Positions 34,268 to 44,423 are shown, numbered from the stretch's first letter. The stretch: DNA of 64,000 bases from Mucilaginibacter tolerans (GCF_030519375.1 NZ_JAUMKB010000010.1:1-64000); one strand, 5' to 3'. The notes: generated from the sequence alone by a model not told the origin. Numbers and translations are program-made.

Positions 34268-35556
34268 TTTTTAATAACAACCTGGTCAAACAACATCGTT
34301 TGCCTGCGGGTTAACTCGAGTGCGTCAAACTGTCCGAAACTTTCCTGCAATGTCACCGGAATAAATTTTCTTTGTGCCCACTGAAACAGTAATGAAGCAA
34401 GTTCACTGACAGCCTTTTCGCGGTCCGGCGACGGAAAAATAGTGAGATGAACATTCTTGGTGTGTTGCTTTAAAACATCGATAATATTGCTGTCTTTATT
34501 AAAGATAACTGCCAACGGTTTCTGGGTCAGAAGGTATGGATATATTTTTGAAGCAGAATAGGCAGGGTCTTCCGAACCCGGTACTACAAGGGCGTCTGCG
34601 TGTTGAAGCGTTGCCAGCGCATGATAGTAACCGATCCGGTCCGTGATTTCAGTAATATATTCTTCCAATCCAAATTCCCGGGCAAGTGGCATTATCGATT
34701 GCTTACCTTGTCCTTTAGGCGCATAACTGGTTCCTGCAAAACATAATCGCATTCTGCTGACGGGCATTTCATTGTCTTGAAGTGCTCTTTTGAATGCTTC
34801 AAAAAGCAAGCGCAGTGCAGTATACAGGTCGTGCCCTCCGCGTCCTATATAAACAATATTTATAAAATGCGTATCCAATATAGGTTCGAATAAACCTGAA
34901 TTTGCCGCGGCAATTTCCATGTCCGGATTAAATGCGCCAAACGTGATCGTTGCAGATGGAACGTGCTCGAGCCTCGGGTACCGGCTGGCAAGTACATCGA
35001 TGTATTTTTGGGATACACTCACCAAGCCGCTCACCTTGCTCATGGCTAATGGTTCAAGGTATTTATTCAGGCGGTACGAAAACCAGTATTTCGGAGGACG
35101 CTCGCTTTTTTTCTTGGTCTTGTAATGATCGGAGTGCCATGGATCTTGCATATCGATCACATAAGGCACACCAAATTTAATTTTCCAGTAGGCGCCCAAA
35201 ATGCACACGGGAAACATGGTTGTTGAAAAATAGATCAGGTCAAAATGCGATTTTTTCAGCAATCCATTGACCTTTTTACGGTAATACCACAAAGACCTGA
35301 TTCCCAGATTGCCCAAACCCAGCTTGCCAGTCCATTTTTTTTTAAAAGCTTTAACTATGTGGAGACTGAGGTCAGGGGGAAGGCTTTTCACCAGAAGTTG
35401 GTCTTGGACCATTTCGGATTCCACTGGATCCACGGTGACAACTTCTACATCCCACCCAAAATCGTTGAAATATGGAAGACTCATTCTGATTCGTTGCATA
35501 TCTGCCGCATTGGAAGGAGGAAAATAGGGCGATATGATCAGAAGTTTGCGGTTCAT
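34264..35556 (-). CDS. GT4-like glycosyltransferase
   Basis: The 430 residues have a GT-B fold starting LLIISPYFPPSNAADMQRIR, typical of family 4 enzymes from capsule loci. The donor-site region around 290-345 (YHALATLQHADALVVPGSEDPAYSASKIYPYLL) is degenerate: the second Glu of the E-x7-E pair is not obvious. The gene overlaps its upstream neighbour by 4 nt. Confidence 0.75.
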   Translation of the reverse strand: MNRKLLIISPYFPPSNAADMQRIRMSLPYFNDFGWDVEVVTVDPVESEMVQDQLLVKSLPPDLSLHIVKAFKKKWTGKLGLGNLGIRSLWYYRKKVNGLLKKSHFDLIYFSTTMFPVCILGAYWKIKFGVPYVIDMQDPWHSDHYKTKKKSERPPKYWFSYRLNKYLEPLAMSKVSGLVSVSQKYIDVLASRYPRLEHVPSATITFGAFNPDMEIAAANSGLFEPILDTHFINIVYIGRGGHDLYTALRLLFEAFKRALQDNEMPVSRMRLCFAGTSYAPKGQGKQSIMPLAREFGLEEYITEITDRIGYYHALATLQHADALVVPGSEDPAYSASKIYPYLLTQKPLAVIFNKDSNIIDVLKQHTKNVHLTIFPSPDREKAVSELASLLFQWAQRKFIPVTLQESFGQFDALELTRRQTMLFDQVVIKK

Positions 35557-36794
35557 TTGGATTTCAAAGTTTGTTTGACCAACTGTAAATAAGTTTTACT
35601 TTCGTTTTCCCAGTTCAGTTCTTGTCTTGCCAATTGAAGCGCCTTTTTTTTAGCTTCCAACAGCTCGTATCTGTTCAGGTGATAGCTTAGCAACACATCT
35701 GCGAGCAAGGCTGCGTCACCCTTTTTGTACGCTTTTCCAACTGCCGGATAATCGTTCAAAAATTGCAACTGTGCATCCGTATCGCTTGCGACTACCGCCA
35801 ACCCGCCCTGTAAATAGGTGAATATTTTATTGCTTAGAGCCATATTGTTGTTATTGCTGAAGGCCGGCTCTAAAGCAAGCCCAATATCGAACTGAGAGGA
35901 AAAAACTGCCAGATTATCGGAAGGGATGGGTTGATGAAGATGGATCTGATCCTCTTTGCCGCCAACAAGACCATCCACATAATTGGTTTTCGTTGCCTCT
36001 GAAAGATGACCAAGTAAATGAAGTTGGAACGGATATTCTTTGAGCAGTTCCAGCGCAGCAATAATATCTTCAAGCCCTCGATTTATTCCGATAGTTTGTG
36101 AAAACCAGAATAGCCGGATCGGCTGATCTAAGTTAGGAACGGCTTCGGGAACCCTTGCGTCAGCAGGAAATACGTTGAGTAAAACGGTAGGTTTAATATC
36201 CGGGAATATTTTTTGGTATGCCGACGCAATTAAAGGGCTGCTTGTAGATAAATAATCGAGCTGGGGGAAATAGCGGTTTTCAATATTTGTTTTCAAGATG
36301 ACGTCTTGTACAGACTTGTTGTTGCTCATTTCATTCCGGTGAAAATCTTCGGCATCGAAACCACAAGGCTTTCTGTTTTTTTTGCTGGCTTTTATCACTG
36401 CCGGCAAAGCGCCTGGGTTGTGAGCGACATAAAGATCCGCATTAAGTCTTCTAGTTGCTTTGTTTAGAAAATAACTTGCACGGGCAATTGCAATATCTGT
36501 AAATAATTTTCCGCCCGATTTCCGATGAAAGATCAAGGCCAGATTATGAATAACTCTGCTTATGTAGTATAGCCGTGGCGACAATAACGGATCGCCGCCC
36601 ACACAGATTGCCCTCCATTTTTTTTGGGGCAACAAAAGTTGGTCGTACTCATAGCCCCATTTGTTCCAGTAAGCATATATAACGGTGACCGTGTAACCAG
36701 CATCAGTCAAAGCATCCGCCTCCTTTACCAGCCTCGGATTTAAGGAAAGCTGCGTCGTAGTGACCAATAAGATGTTCTGATCACGGCTTGTCAT
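35553..36794 (-). CDS. GT4-like glycosyltransferase
   Basis: The start is set at ATG 36794; a longer frame from 36851 adds 19 residues that overlap the preceding gene and look non-native. The protein then opens MTSRDQNILLVTTTQLS and has NPRLVKEADALTDAGYTVTVI, a GT4-type N-terminal fold. The C-terminal part holds NKIFTYLQGGLAVVASDTDA. Overlaps of 14 nt upstream and 4 nt downstream indicate translational coupling. Confidence 0.75.
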   Translation of the reverse strand: MTSRDQNILLVTTTQLSLNPRLVKEADALTDAGYTVTVIYAYWNKWGYEYDQLLLPQKKWRAICVGGDPLLSPRLYYISRVIHNLALIFHRKSGGKLFTDIAIARASYFLNKATRRLNADLYVAHNPGALPAVIKASKKNRKPCGFDAEDFHRNEMSNNKSVQDVILKTNIENRYFPQLDYLSTSSPLIASAYQKIFPDIKPTVLLNVFPADARVPEAVPNLDQPIRLFWFSQTIGINRGLEDIIAALELLKEYPFQLHLLGHLSEATKTNYVDGLVGGKEDQIHLHQPIPSDNLAVFSSQFDIGLALEPAFSNNNNMALSNKIFTYLQGGLAVVASDTDAQLQFLNDYPAVGKAYKKGDAALLADVLLSYHLNRYELLEAKKKALQLARQELNWENESKTYLQLVKQTLKSK

Positions 36795-37803
36795 TTGTTT
36801 CCGTCGCAACAAGGTGATAAATATCAAGGTAGGATCGCGCGCACTTTTCAAGCGTTAGGTTTTCGGTAATATAGGATCTGGGGTTGAACAAAGAAATCTG
36901 ACTGAGAAAAGTCTTTAATTGTTTTGGAAAATCCGCGGTTCCCGTAAACTTCATACCGCATCGGTCGTCCCAATATGGCACTGCGCTTACCGGTTGGTAT
37001 TTGATACCAGGGTAATAAGAAGGATCCTGCCAGTAGCCTCCTCGTTCCCAAGCAAGAATCGGTGTTCCTGTAGCCAGGATTTGCTGATATGCCAGTCCTT
37101 GCGTTTCATGTTCACATAAAAAAATCACAGCCTTTGCGCCACGCAGCATATTTTTTAGCTGATTCGGTTTGTAACTCCCATATTTTATAAATTCATAAGA
37201 TTGCGCGTTCTCTTCTAAAGTACGACAGATCGGATCAATTAATGTCTTTTGATATTTTTCATGGTCCCATCGGACTTTGTCATAGATCAAAAAATCAACC
37301 TCGGGTACGCCTTTTATGGAACCAGACCAATCATCTGTATCGATTCCCACAGGCCAAGCCACCACCTTCTCGTGGTAATAAGGCTCAAACATGTCCCTGA
37401 TCCACTCGCCGGGGACAAGTATTCTTTTTACATTTGGGTATTTGCTGAGCAACTCCGGGCAGTCGGCAGGGTGAGAATAAACCCCTGCGCCAAAGATAGT
37501 TGGGTTCCTCCACTCATGGTTAAATAGAACATGGGGTTTGCCGATGATACAGGCAATCTCTTCCGGATGGTTTCTAATGTATTTAAAATCATTTAACCGG
37601 TATGGTACCCCTAACAGATCAAGCCCCTTCATCAGGTTGATCGCAACCATCGCCACTCCACCCGGACGTTCCTTCCCCCGTAGGATACGCCGGATAAGTT
37701 TTCGCGGGTACCGGTCATATTTGAACCACCTGTCCGGATCCGGTTCCAGGTAAAAAAGATTCAAAAAGGGCTTATCTTGATTGCTGCTATTTAAAAAACT
37801 CAA
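36781..37803 (-). CDS. GT1/GT4-like glycosyltransferase
   Basis: The 340-residue enzyme has the GGVAMVAINLMKGLDLLG acceptor-side loop. Its donor side carries EHETQGLAYQQILATGTPIL, with EHETQ as the first Glu of the pair. The TTG start at 37803 overlaps the upstream stop as TTGA, a coupling also seen at 29936. N-terminal residues NLFYLEPDPDRWFKYDRYPR recall a subgroup of Bacteroidota capsule transferases. Confidence 0.75.
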   Translation of the reverse strand: MSFLNSSNQDKPFLNLFYLEPDPDRWFKYDRYPRKLIRRILRGKERPGGVAMVAINLMKGLDLLGVPYRLNDFKYIRNHPEEIACIIGKPHVLFNHEWRNPTIFGAGVYSHPADCPELLSKYPNVKRILVPGEWIRDMFEPYYHEKVVAWPVGIDTDDWSGSIKGVPEVDFLIYDKVRWDHEKYQKTLIDPICRTLEENAQSYEFIKYGSYKPNQLKNMLRGAKAVIFLCEHETQGLAYQQILATGTPILAWERGGYWQDPSYYPGIKYQPVSAVPYWDDRCGMKFTGTADFPKQLKTFLSQISLFNPRSYITENLTLEKCARSYLDIYHLVATETNDKP

Positions 37804-38792
37804 GGCTGTACCTGATTCAAAAATGGTTTTTCCTCTTCTTTCGTCTTATAATGTAGTTTATGAGAAACATTGATCGACGGCTTTTCTATAAATCTGTAAA
37901 GTATATATGCACATAAAATGGAAAAAGTCAGCCCTGCGATCAATCTGATCGTTTCGGAACCACCTATGACCGGAAAACGCCTGCATACGGACACGACTGC
38001 TCTTCCCAGTTCCCAATGGGTTAAGTAAAGTGAGTAACTGATCGTTCCCAGCCAGAGCAATGCCCTGGGAACACCTGATCTAAATAGCTCGGGCTTTACA
38101 AAAAGAATAAACAGCACCGCAGCACTGCTTGCGATGGCCTCGGGTATTCCCGCAGTTTGGACAATAATAATTAAAATCGCAACCGAAAGCAGCAAAAAGA
38201 ATATGGTCTTTAATCCGGTAAAATGTTTGTGATAGATTAGTATGCCTAAAGCGAAAAATGGAAAGAATGGGATGAAGGGCATATGCCTATTGATCAGCAA
38301 AAAGCTGAGCAGGATCATAATCAGAAGGATTGACCTGTAATTATTTATAAACAAATGCTGGAATAACAGCCCAAGCAATATATAAAACTGGAACTCCACA
38401 ACCAACGTCCAGAATACAGGGGAAATGAATTTATAGCCAAACACATCATTTAAAAATAGGATATGCAGAGTTAATCCTTGCCATGGCATGACCGGGCTTC
38501 CGGCCATTAGCGTGACGACTATGCTGATTACAATCGCAACAATATAAGCCGGATAGATCCTCAGTATACGTTTAAATAGAAACGTTGGGAAGTCCTTCAA
38601 CTGATATTGAGCCTTGTGCAGGCTATAGGGGAGGACGAAACCACTGATAACAAAAAAGACTTCAACCCCCAGGTAACCGTATTGCCCGAGGGCTGCGGTT
38701 TGCTTTAAGAGACCGGTATTTCCTGTGAGATGGAAAAAAGTCACCATTAGGGCGGCTATACCCCGTAATGCATCGATATGTCTAATCCGCAT
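37800..38792 (-). CDS. Acyltransferase family 3 membrane protein
   Basis: The true start is ATG 38792, giving MRIRHIDALRGIAALMVTFFHLTG. It carries the family's RGxAALxVxxxH catalytic His; the open frame further up is read-through of the neighbour. The 330 residues form about ten helices with LGVEVFFVISGFVLP. It overlaps the upstream GT2 stop by 11 nt and acylates exported sugar units at the membrane. Confidence 0.85.
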   Translation of the reverse strand: MRIRHIDALRGIAALMVTFFHLTGNTGLLKQTAALGQYGYLGVEVFFVISGFVLPYSLHKAQYQLKDFPTFLFKRILRIYPAYIVAIVISIVVTLMAGSPVMPWQGLTLHILFLNDVFGYKFISPVFWTLVVEFQFYILLGLLFQHLFINNYRSILLIMILLSFLLINRHMPFIPFFPFFALGILIYHKHFTGLKTIFFLLLSVAILIIIVQTAGIPEAIASSAAVLFILFVKPELFRSGVPRALLWLGTISYSLYLTHWELGRAVVSVCRRFPVIGGSETIRLIAGLTFSILCAYILYRFIEKPSINVSHKLHYKTKEEEKPFLNQVQP

Positions 38793-39774
38793 TTTTAAAT
38801 GGATTGTGATATTGAAGTTGCCTCGCCACTTTCCAGCCAAATATGGTTTTGATCCATTCCAAAGCTCTCCCTCCCAGCACAGGAGCAATGCACGGTCCAC
38901 CAATATCTATGATCCTTTGTTCGGCTTTGGCCGCGATTTCCGGCACCTCAGGGTATGCCCGGACCAGTAACTCGAAGAGCATGCGTTTGACTGCAAGGTC
39001 TATCCGTTTATCCTGTTGATAACACCTTAGGTGGTTCTCAATCAATTCGAGCGACAAAAGCTGACTTTCAAAAGCGTGCAGGCTCTTTTGTGCCGACAAG
39101 GAGCCGGAGTGATTCGGCTTGCGGTAGTAACAAAAGGTGTCCGGCCGGAATAGTATGCCGTCGGAGGCTAAAACCACCCGGCTGAAAAACTCTCCGTCGT
39201 CATTGATAGAAAGTTTTTCGTTCCATTCGCCTGCCTTTTTGATCACCGATGCCGGAACCAGCCAGGAATGTATAGTTATCATGCCTCCCTTATTATCTTC
39301 CCCCCCATATAATTTCATAAGGAATTCAAATGGGTTTTCGTTTCCTTGGTAAAAATGCCTATCGTAGGGGTCAGGCACCAAGTCCTTGATATCTTCGTCC
39401 GACTCAAAATAAATATTCATGCAGATTGATAGCTTTGACGGTAACCCGATCAATTGTATCACCTGTTTTTCTATTTTGTCTGGCATCAACAAGTCGTCCG
39501 CATCAAGAAACTGAATATATTCGCCTTTTGCGGCACGTAAGCCGGCGTTCCTTGCGGACGATGCGCCGCCGTTCGACTGATGTATGACGATTATTTCGGA
39601 ATGAGCGGCAGCATGCTCCCGGGCAATATTCAGCGAATCGTCGGTCGAACCATCGTCGACCAAGATGATTTCTTTACTTGACCAGGATTGGGCCAGCGCT
39701 GAACGTATGGTCTTGTCCAGATATTTTTCAGCGTTATAAAGCGGTATGATGATCGAGACTAGTGGCTCCGTCAT
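38782..39774 (-). CDS. GT2 glycosyltransferase
   Basis: The 330-residue GT-A enzyme opens VSIIIPLYNAEKYLDKTI, with DDGSTDDSL for nucleotide binding and the metal motif LDADDLL. It overlaps both the GT10 fucosyltransferase (ATGA) and the acyltransferase. It is likely an inverting sugar transferase of the repeat unit. Confidence 0.85.
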   Translation of the reverse strand: MTEPLVSIIIPLYNAEKYLDKTIRSALAQSWSSKEIILVDDGSTDDSLNIAREHAAAHSEIIVIHQSNGGASSARNAGLRAAKGEYIQFLDADDLLMPDKIEKQVIQLIGLPSKLSICMNIYFESDEDIKDLVPDPYDRHFYQGNENPFEFLMKLYGGEDNKGGMITIHSWLVPASVIKKAGEWNEKLSINDDGEFFSRVVLASDGILFRPDTFCYYRKPNHSGSLSAQKSLHAFESQLLSLELIENHLRCYQQDKRIDLAVKRMLFELLVRAYPEVPEIAAKAEQRIIDIGGPCIAPVLGGRALEWIKTIFGWKVARQLQYHNPFKNAD

Positions 39775-40796
39775 ATTTTTTTTCCGTGGTTGAATATCTC
39801 AATCCAGCGGTCTCTAAGCGAGGTGCCTATTGGCGGCTGACCATTTTTGAACCACTGTCGTTCCAGCACTTCAGTATATTTTTCGGGACTCTCATCCAAC
39901 TCGATGATCCGATCAATTAAAGGCGAAAAATCCAGGTTCCCGAACTGACGCCGCATCTTGAGCTCCCTGCCAATTGACTTTAGTTTGCGCTTGATTCGAT
40001 GTTGCGGCGCGCGGTAAAAGGACGGACGCATATCCGTAAAATCAGGTTGTGCATGTTTTTCCAGCCAGTTCACCAGCGCCCCGTCATTTACATTCAGATA
40101 GTCGGCACTATTGATAAAGCTCCGGGTGTCAAAAATATCCCCGATCAGTGGGTCCCCACAGTAGACAGGCAAACTATCCGCCTGCATAGCATCATATAAC
40201 TTTTCAGTTTGGTACCCGGGATAAACATAGTTCTCGAAAGCGATGGTAAATTTATAGGAGCTTAAAAAAAGCTTCTTCCTTTCCCAAATACCGCCGGAGT
40301 AGCGGGCATCAATACCAGGCATATTGTTCATAGATTTGCCCGGTGCGTCGACTTTTTTATATCGGGATAGCTGTTGGAAAAACTCTTCCCGGTAAGGGAC
40401 CGGGTGGGAATATAAAAAATTGCAGAACAGGGTCTTACCCTCGGCAATTTTCTGTGCGTCATATTCTTGAGGCTTGATCAGTTTTTCTGGCTCCAGACCA
40501 TGCCATTGAATTCTTTTATACTTAGGATGATTTACCGTGTTTTCATGAGGGACCCCAAAGGCCCAGTCACAAACCGACATCTCTGGCAAAAAATTTTCGC
40601 AGAAATAACCGATCCTCGAATAATCTCCCGCCGGGGGGATGTCATTTCCGTAAGGGCCGAAAATGATAAAATCAGGCTCCGTTGATTCTTCGAATAAGTA
40701 AAGTTCATCCAGGCGGTCTATATCGAAGACCTCTGTCTTAAAGTCCGTAAAATTAAGACCGTTCCGAAAACCGAGTTTTATTATTTTTTGTTTCAA
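39771..40796 (-). CDS. GT10 alpha-1,3/4-fucosyltransferase
   Basis: The 341 residues match the GT10 family in the donor-binding block FTIAFENYVYPGYQTEKLYD (around 195-215), followed by AMQADSLPVYCGDP. Such enzymes transfer fucose from GDP-fucose to GlcNAc or Glc of N-acetyllactosamine-like chains. The start is TTG at 40796 with no ATG in reach. The C-terminal tail is basic (RRQFGN and upstream KRKLKSIGRELKMR), as in Helicobacter-like enzymes that dock at the membrane. Family assignment is strong; acceptor specificity is inferred only from the family. Confidence 0.85.
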   Translation of the reverse strand: MKQKIIKLGFRNGLNFTDFKTEVFDIDRLDELYLFEESTEPDFIIFGPYGNDIPPAGDYSRIGYFCENFLPEMSVCDWAFGVPHENTVNHPKYKRIQWHGLEPEKLIKPQEYDAQKIAEGKTLFCNFLYSHPVPYREEFFQQLSRYKKVDAPGKSMNNMPGIDARYSGGIWERKKLFLSSYKFTIAFENYVYPGYQTEKLYDAMQADSLPVYCGDPLIGDIFDTRSFINSADYLNVNDGALVNWLEKHAQPDFTDMRPSFYRAPQHRIKRKLKSIGRELKMRRQFGNLDFSPLIDRIIELDESPEKYTEVLERQWFKNGQPPIGTSLRDRWIEIFNHGKKI

Positions 40797-40805
40797 AAAT
40801 CAATC

Positions 40806-41705
40806 CTAAGCCTTCTCCTTGCGGATAAAGGTAAATTTTTCCGAGTCGTTTATCTCGTTAAGACGCTGGTAGTAGTGCTCATAGATCAGTGCAGCGTCCG
40901 GAATTAACTCCGGGCCGATCGTTTGGGAATTCTTTTTTTTCAGATGTTTACCAACAAATATTTTAATTCTTGACCATAGGCTTATTTCTGCCTGGTCGCC
41001 TTTATATTCATAAAACGCCGCGGCCCTTCTTCCTTGTTTTTCGATTTGCTTTTGGTCCTTAAGCGAACTCACCGTTTGCGAATGAAACACATTTAGGGCA
41101 TTGTATCCTGTGTAAAAAACAATATTGGCGTTAAGGTAGCTGATGCGTAAAGCATATTCCCAGTCCATCATGGTGAAGGAGACATTATATAGGCCCAGGT
41201 ATGCCAGGGAACTCTTCCTGATGAGCATATGTACGTCACCGAACGTAAACGACGGTACTATGCCTTTGCTCCATTTTTCAAATTGTGGATATCTGCTGTG
41301 CCGGTCTATTTTGCCATGATCGTTTAATGCACTGCTGAGGTCATTTGATATTAAGGCGTCGGCCTCCGGATGATCCAGCATATATTGCTTGCAACGTCGT
41401 ATTGCATAATAGCAAAATACATCGTCATCCATGATCTTTTTTAGAATCTTTCCCCTGGCCATTAACATCGCCTTGTTCCAGGCATTGGCCTGGTTCCGGT
41501 CAGGTTCGGACAGGTATTGGTGTATCTTATTTTTTTCGAACAACTCCATCAGATATTCTTTCGATCCGTCACTGCTATCGCCATCCACTACCACAATTTC
41601 TTCGTCAGCATGAAGGCTACGGAGTAAATTTTCCAGGGTAATTTTAAGGAAGGAAAGCCTATTTCTCGTGGCGATGATATAGGAAAGATTAAATTGATCC
41701 ACCAA
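40806..41705 (-). CDS. GT2 glycosyltransferase
   Basis: The 299-residue GT-A enzyme opens LSYIIATRNRLSFLKITL, with VVDGDSSDGSKEYL and the metal-binding MDDDVF. It ends with a charged C-terminus. It lies 2 nt after the GT8-like gene and 9 nt before the GT10 gene, within the operon. Confidence 0.85.
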   Translation of the reverse strand: MVDQFNLSYIIATRNRLSFLKITLENLLRSLHADEEIVVVDGDSSDGSKEYLMELFEKNKIHQYLSEPDRNQANAWNKAMLMARGKILKKIMDDDVFCYYAIRRCKQYMLDHPEADALISNDLSSALNDHGKIDRHSRYPQFEKWSKGIVPSFTFGDVHMLIRKSSLAYLGLYNVSFTMMDWEYALRISYLNANIVFYTGYNALNVFHSQTVSSLKDQKQIEKQGRRAAAFYEYKGDQAEISLWSRIKIFVGKHLKKKNSQTIGPELIPDAALIYEHYYQRLNEINDSEKFTFIRKEKA

Positions 41706-41707
41706 GC

Positions 41708-42691
41708 TTATTTTATAAAGTTCCTTTTATAGAACTTTCGTTTTTTGATATAAAATAATGCCTCGAAGAAGGCCGAAAAGGCATTCTTAAGATCGAGAAC
41801 ATAACTTCCGATCTTGTATTTTGAATTGAGTAATCTGAATGACTTCTTATCTTTGGTATACAGGCAATCTTTGCCCTCCACTGTCTCACTGATAGCTTTT
41901 AGCAGGCGTGTATAAGGTCGATATACGCTATCGAGTACCCGTAGGGGGATATCATAACCGCCGGTAAACCAGGTACCGTCGGAGAAATATTGCAAGTCGT
42001 GAAAATGATAAAATATAATATTGTCAATATCATTTTGCGAAGGATAATTGCCCGCGTTCCAGGGTGCTGCTCCGGCGTTGATATCCCTGCATATATAAAC
42101 ACCTTCAAAAACGTAGGGCCAGCAGTCAAGGTATTTTTGGTCACCCATTTTACCATCTTCATACCGGGCGTAGCACCATTTTAAACAGGCTCGTGTCCAC
42201 CAATCCAGCACCCGATTTCCATCCGGCGTATTCTTTATCGTCAAAAACTGGACACAGTATATACCAGCTATCGCGGATTGATCATATCCTTGACCATAGT
42301 TATGTGGGGTGATTAATACTGAATTTTCACCCATATCCTGGACTAGACGGGAAGGGTCCTTGTAAAAATACATATCGGCATCCAGGTAGGTACAATGATC
42401 CAGTTTAAAATGTTCCAGGCAATATTTTATCGTAAAAGATGTACAGGTCCAGCAATATTCACCAACAGACCTTTCTGTTTTGACCTTTAATAATTCTGGG
42501 GACTCGAATTCTCGGAGCGAAATAATCGTAGCATTTGCAAGATTTCTTGCAGTCAATTCAAGGTAACTGGCTTCGTCAAACGCAAAAATATAAAGGTGGA
42601 AATCTGGGCATACCTGAAGCAATGAGGCGTGCAAAGCCAGGCCTTTAGCCAGATAGTTGATATTGAATAGTGTGCTGAAAGTTAATCGCAT
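41708..42691 (-). CDS. GT8-like nucleotide-sugar transferase
   Basis: The 327 residues show the metal motif DADMYFY near 100, HYDQSA-type acceptor loop residues (YGQGYDQSAIAGIYCVQF) and INAGAAPWNAGNY. This resembles the nucleotide-diphospho-sugar transferases grouped with GT8. It is spaced 2 and 9 nt from its neighbours. The sugar is unknown. Confidence 0.65.
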   Translation of the reverse strand: MRLTFSTLFNINYLAKGLALHASLLQVCPDFHLYIFAFDEASYLELTARNLANATIISLREFESPELLKVKTERSVGEYCWTCTSFTIKYCLEHFKLDHCTYLDADMYFYKDPSRLVQDMGENSVLITPHNYGQGYDQSAIAGIYCVQFLTIKNTPDGNRVLDWWTRACLKWCYARYEDGKMGDQKYLDCWPYVFEGVYICRDINAGAAPWNAGNYPSQNDIDNIIFYHFHDLQYFSDGTWFTGGYDIPLRVLDSVYRPYTRLLKAISETVEGKDCLYTKDKKSFRLLNSKYKIGSYVLDLKNAFSAFFEALFYIKKRKFYKRNFIK

Positions 42692-42700
42692 TTATCTTTT

Positions 42701-44422
42701 CTAAACAGTCCTTTTTAAAATAAAACCTTTCCAATAGGCTGGAATTTGATTATCTAAGTTGATTGGGGTATCGATTTCACTGTTAAACTCATGAATAATT
42801 TCATAGTGTTTCTTGATAAAACTTTTAAAATGATCGTAGCAAAAAAACCATGCCGGATAACTTGCTTTATATATTGATTCAGGGACTGTTTGTGCAGTGA
42901 TAAGGTCTTGTGGCCCATCTATAAATGCAGTTCTGTCAATTATAATATTTGTAAACCCATAGTTCAGTATTTCGTCCAAAAACTCATAAGGCTTTTCAAG
43001 ATATTGCAATACGCTTGAAAGTAATATGGTGTCCGCCTGACTCTGTTCATATGCCTGATTGATGGAGCTGAAAAAATGTAACTGGTTATCAGCGATTTCT
43101 GCATTGCCGATCTTAACATATTCGTCCTGTTCGACAACATTCCATGATAAGATCACATTTGCTGGTATCATCGCTCTGTTTTGAAAGTAGGACGACCCCA
43201 GTGACCCGCCAAAATCGATAATTCTTAACCGGCCATTATTCTCTAAGATAATTTTTAACAAATGAGCGGTGACTGGCCAGACTTGCTGGACTTCTTCAAA
43301 TAGAACGGAATCCCGTTCACCTTTCGCTTCGCCTTTTTTTACCTTTAATACAGCTTTCCTGGTTATTTCGAATATATTGGGATCATTATATCCGCCGGTT
43401 GCTTCTTTTGCCTCTTCCCAGGTTTGATAATTGCCTTGCCATTGGAGACGGACCAGTTTTGATGGCCTGAATTTGCGGTAGATACTAGCTAACACCGGCG
43501 GAAGGATAAAGAATAATTTTCTTTTGATTTGCGCTTTTATCTTGGTTTTTCGTTGTGGTTGAGTTACCTTGAAATACCCTTGCATCATTCTTTTTGTTAT
43601 TTCCGGCCTTTCTTGCACGGGTATTTTTTCAACCTTGATCCGATGGGTTGCAAATCTTATAACATTCGAATACTTATCATCCCCACCATGAGTACCTTCT
43701 GAGTCAAATCCAATATTTTTCGTAACTGAGAATTTGGGGTACAATGTTAGCTTATTATATAAATAAGCGACAGCTTGCCATCTGATTGCCCACGAGCTTA
43801 TGTTACCCCTTATTTGGTCGATAAGCATTTTCTCGAAATTGTAGGCGCCATACAAATTAAATTTTTCTATTAGACTACATTGGCGCAGTTTGTCCAATAA
43901 TTTTTGTGGATTGGGTTCAAAAAGCGCCCATTGGTCTTTCCAGGTCGCCCAGCCCCAACAGTCTGGGATCGGAATAAAAAAAGTTTCACCGACTTCACTA
44001 TCGGTTGCAAAAAAGTTAAACGCACCGATACTGAGAACTTTTTCGTCATGCTGGTAAATGTTAAGGGCATCGTTCATGAACTGAAGGAAATATTTAGATG
44101 GAATAATATCGTCTTCCAAAACGATCACCTTGCCATATTTATTTACAACTTCAGTCACTCCATCAATTACAGACGTAGCTAAACCCTTATTAACGGATGA
44201 TTCCGAAATGTAAACATTTTTGCACCATTTTTTTTTCTTGATGATTTCCCGAGTTTTAACAATATTCTCGATGTCCCCTGATGGCGCATTATCTTTGGGA
44301 CCATCACAGAAAATATATAGCTCCGATGCGTCCGCAAGAATATTCTCTGCAAGGGCAGTCAGGACCTTTTCGGTGTGAGTTGGTCTTTTGTAAACAAAAA
44401 GTATGATCGGCGCTGTTTGCAT
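42701..44422 (-). CDS. Fusion of a glycosyltransferase with a TIGR04325-type methyltransferase
   Basis: The 573 residues hold two enzymes. Residues 1-300 are a GT-A domain (ILFVYKRPTHTEKVLTAL, IFCDGPKD, VLEDDIIPS) like those of capsule loci. Residues 330-573 begin WQGNYQTWEEAKEATGGYND and contain RIIDFGGSLGSSYFQNR and SSVLQYLEKP, the profile of the TIGR04325 putative methyltransferase family. The fusion suggests that one sugar is added and methylated by the same protein. A natural linker of basic residues near 300-330 joins the halves. The two activities are inferred from the families. Confidence 0.75.
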   Translation of the reverse strand: MQTAPIILFVYKRPTHTEKVLTALAENILADASELYIFCDGPKDNAPSGDIENIVKTREIIKKKKWCKNVYISESSVNKGLATSVIDGVTEVVNKYGKVIVLEDDIIPSKYFLQFMNDALNIYQHDEKVLSIGAFNFFATDSEVGETFFIPIPDCWGWATWKDQWALFEPNPQKLLDKLRQCSLIEKFNLYGAYNFEKMLIDQIRGNISSWAIRWQAVAYLYNKLTLYPKFSVTKNIGFDSEGTHGGDDKYSNVIRFATHRIKVEKIPVQERPEITKRMMQGYFKVTQPQRKTKIKAQIKRKLFFILPPVLASIYRKFRPSKLVRLQWQGNYQTWEEAKEATGGYNDPNIFEITRKAVLKVKKGEAKGERDSVLFEEVQQVWPVTAHLLKIILENNGRLRIIDFGGSLGSSYFQNRAMIPANVILSWNVVEQDEYVKIGNAEIADNQLHFFSSINQAYEQSQADTILLSSVLQYLEKPYEFLDEILNYGFTNIIIDRTAFIDGPQDLITAQTVPESIYKASYPAWFFCYDHFKSFIKKHYEIIHEFNSEIDTPINLDNQIPAYWKGFILKRTV

Positions 44423-44423
44423 G

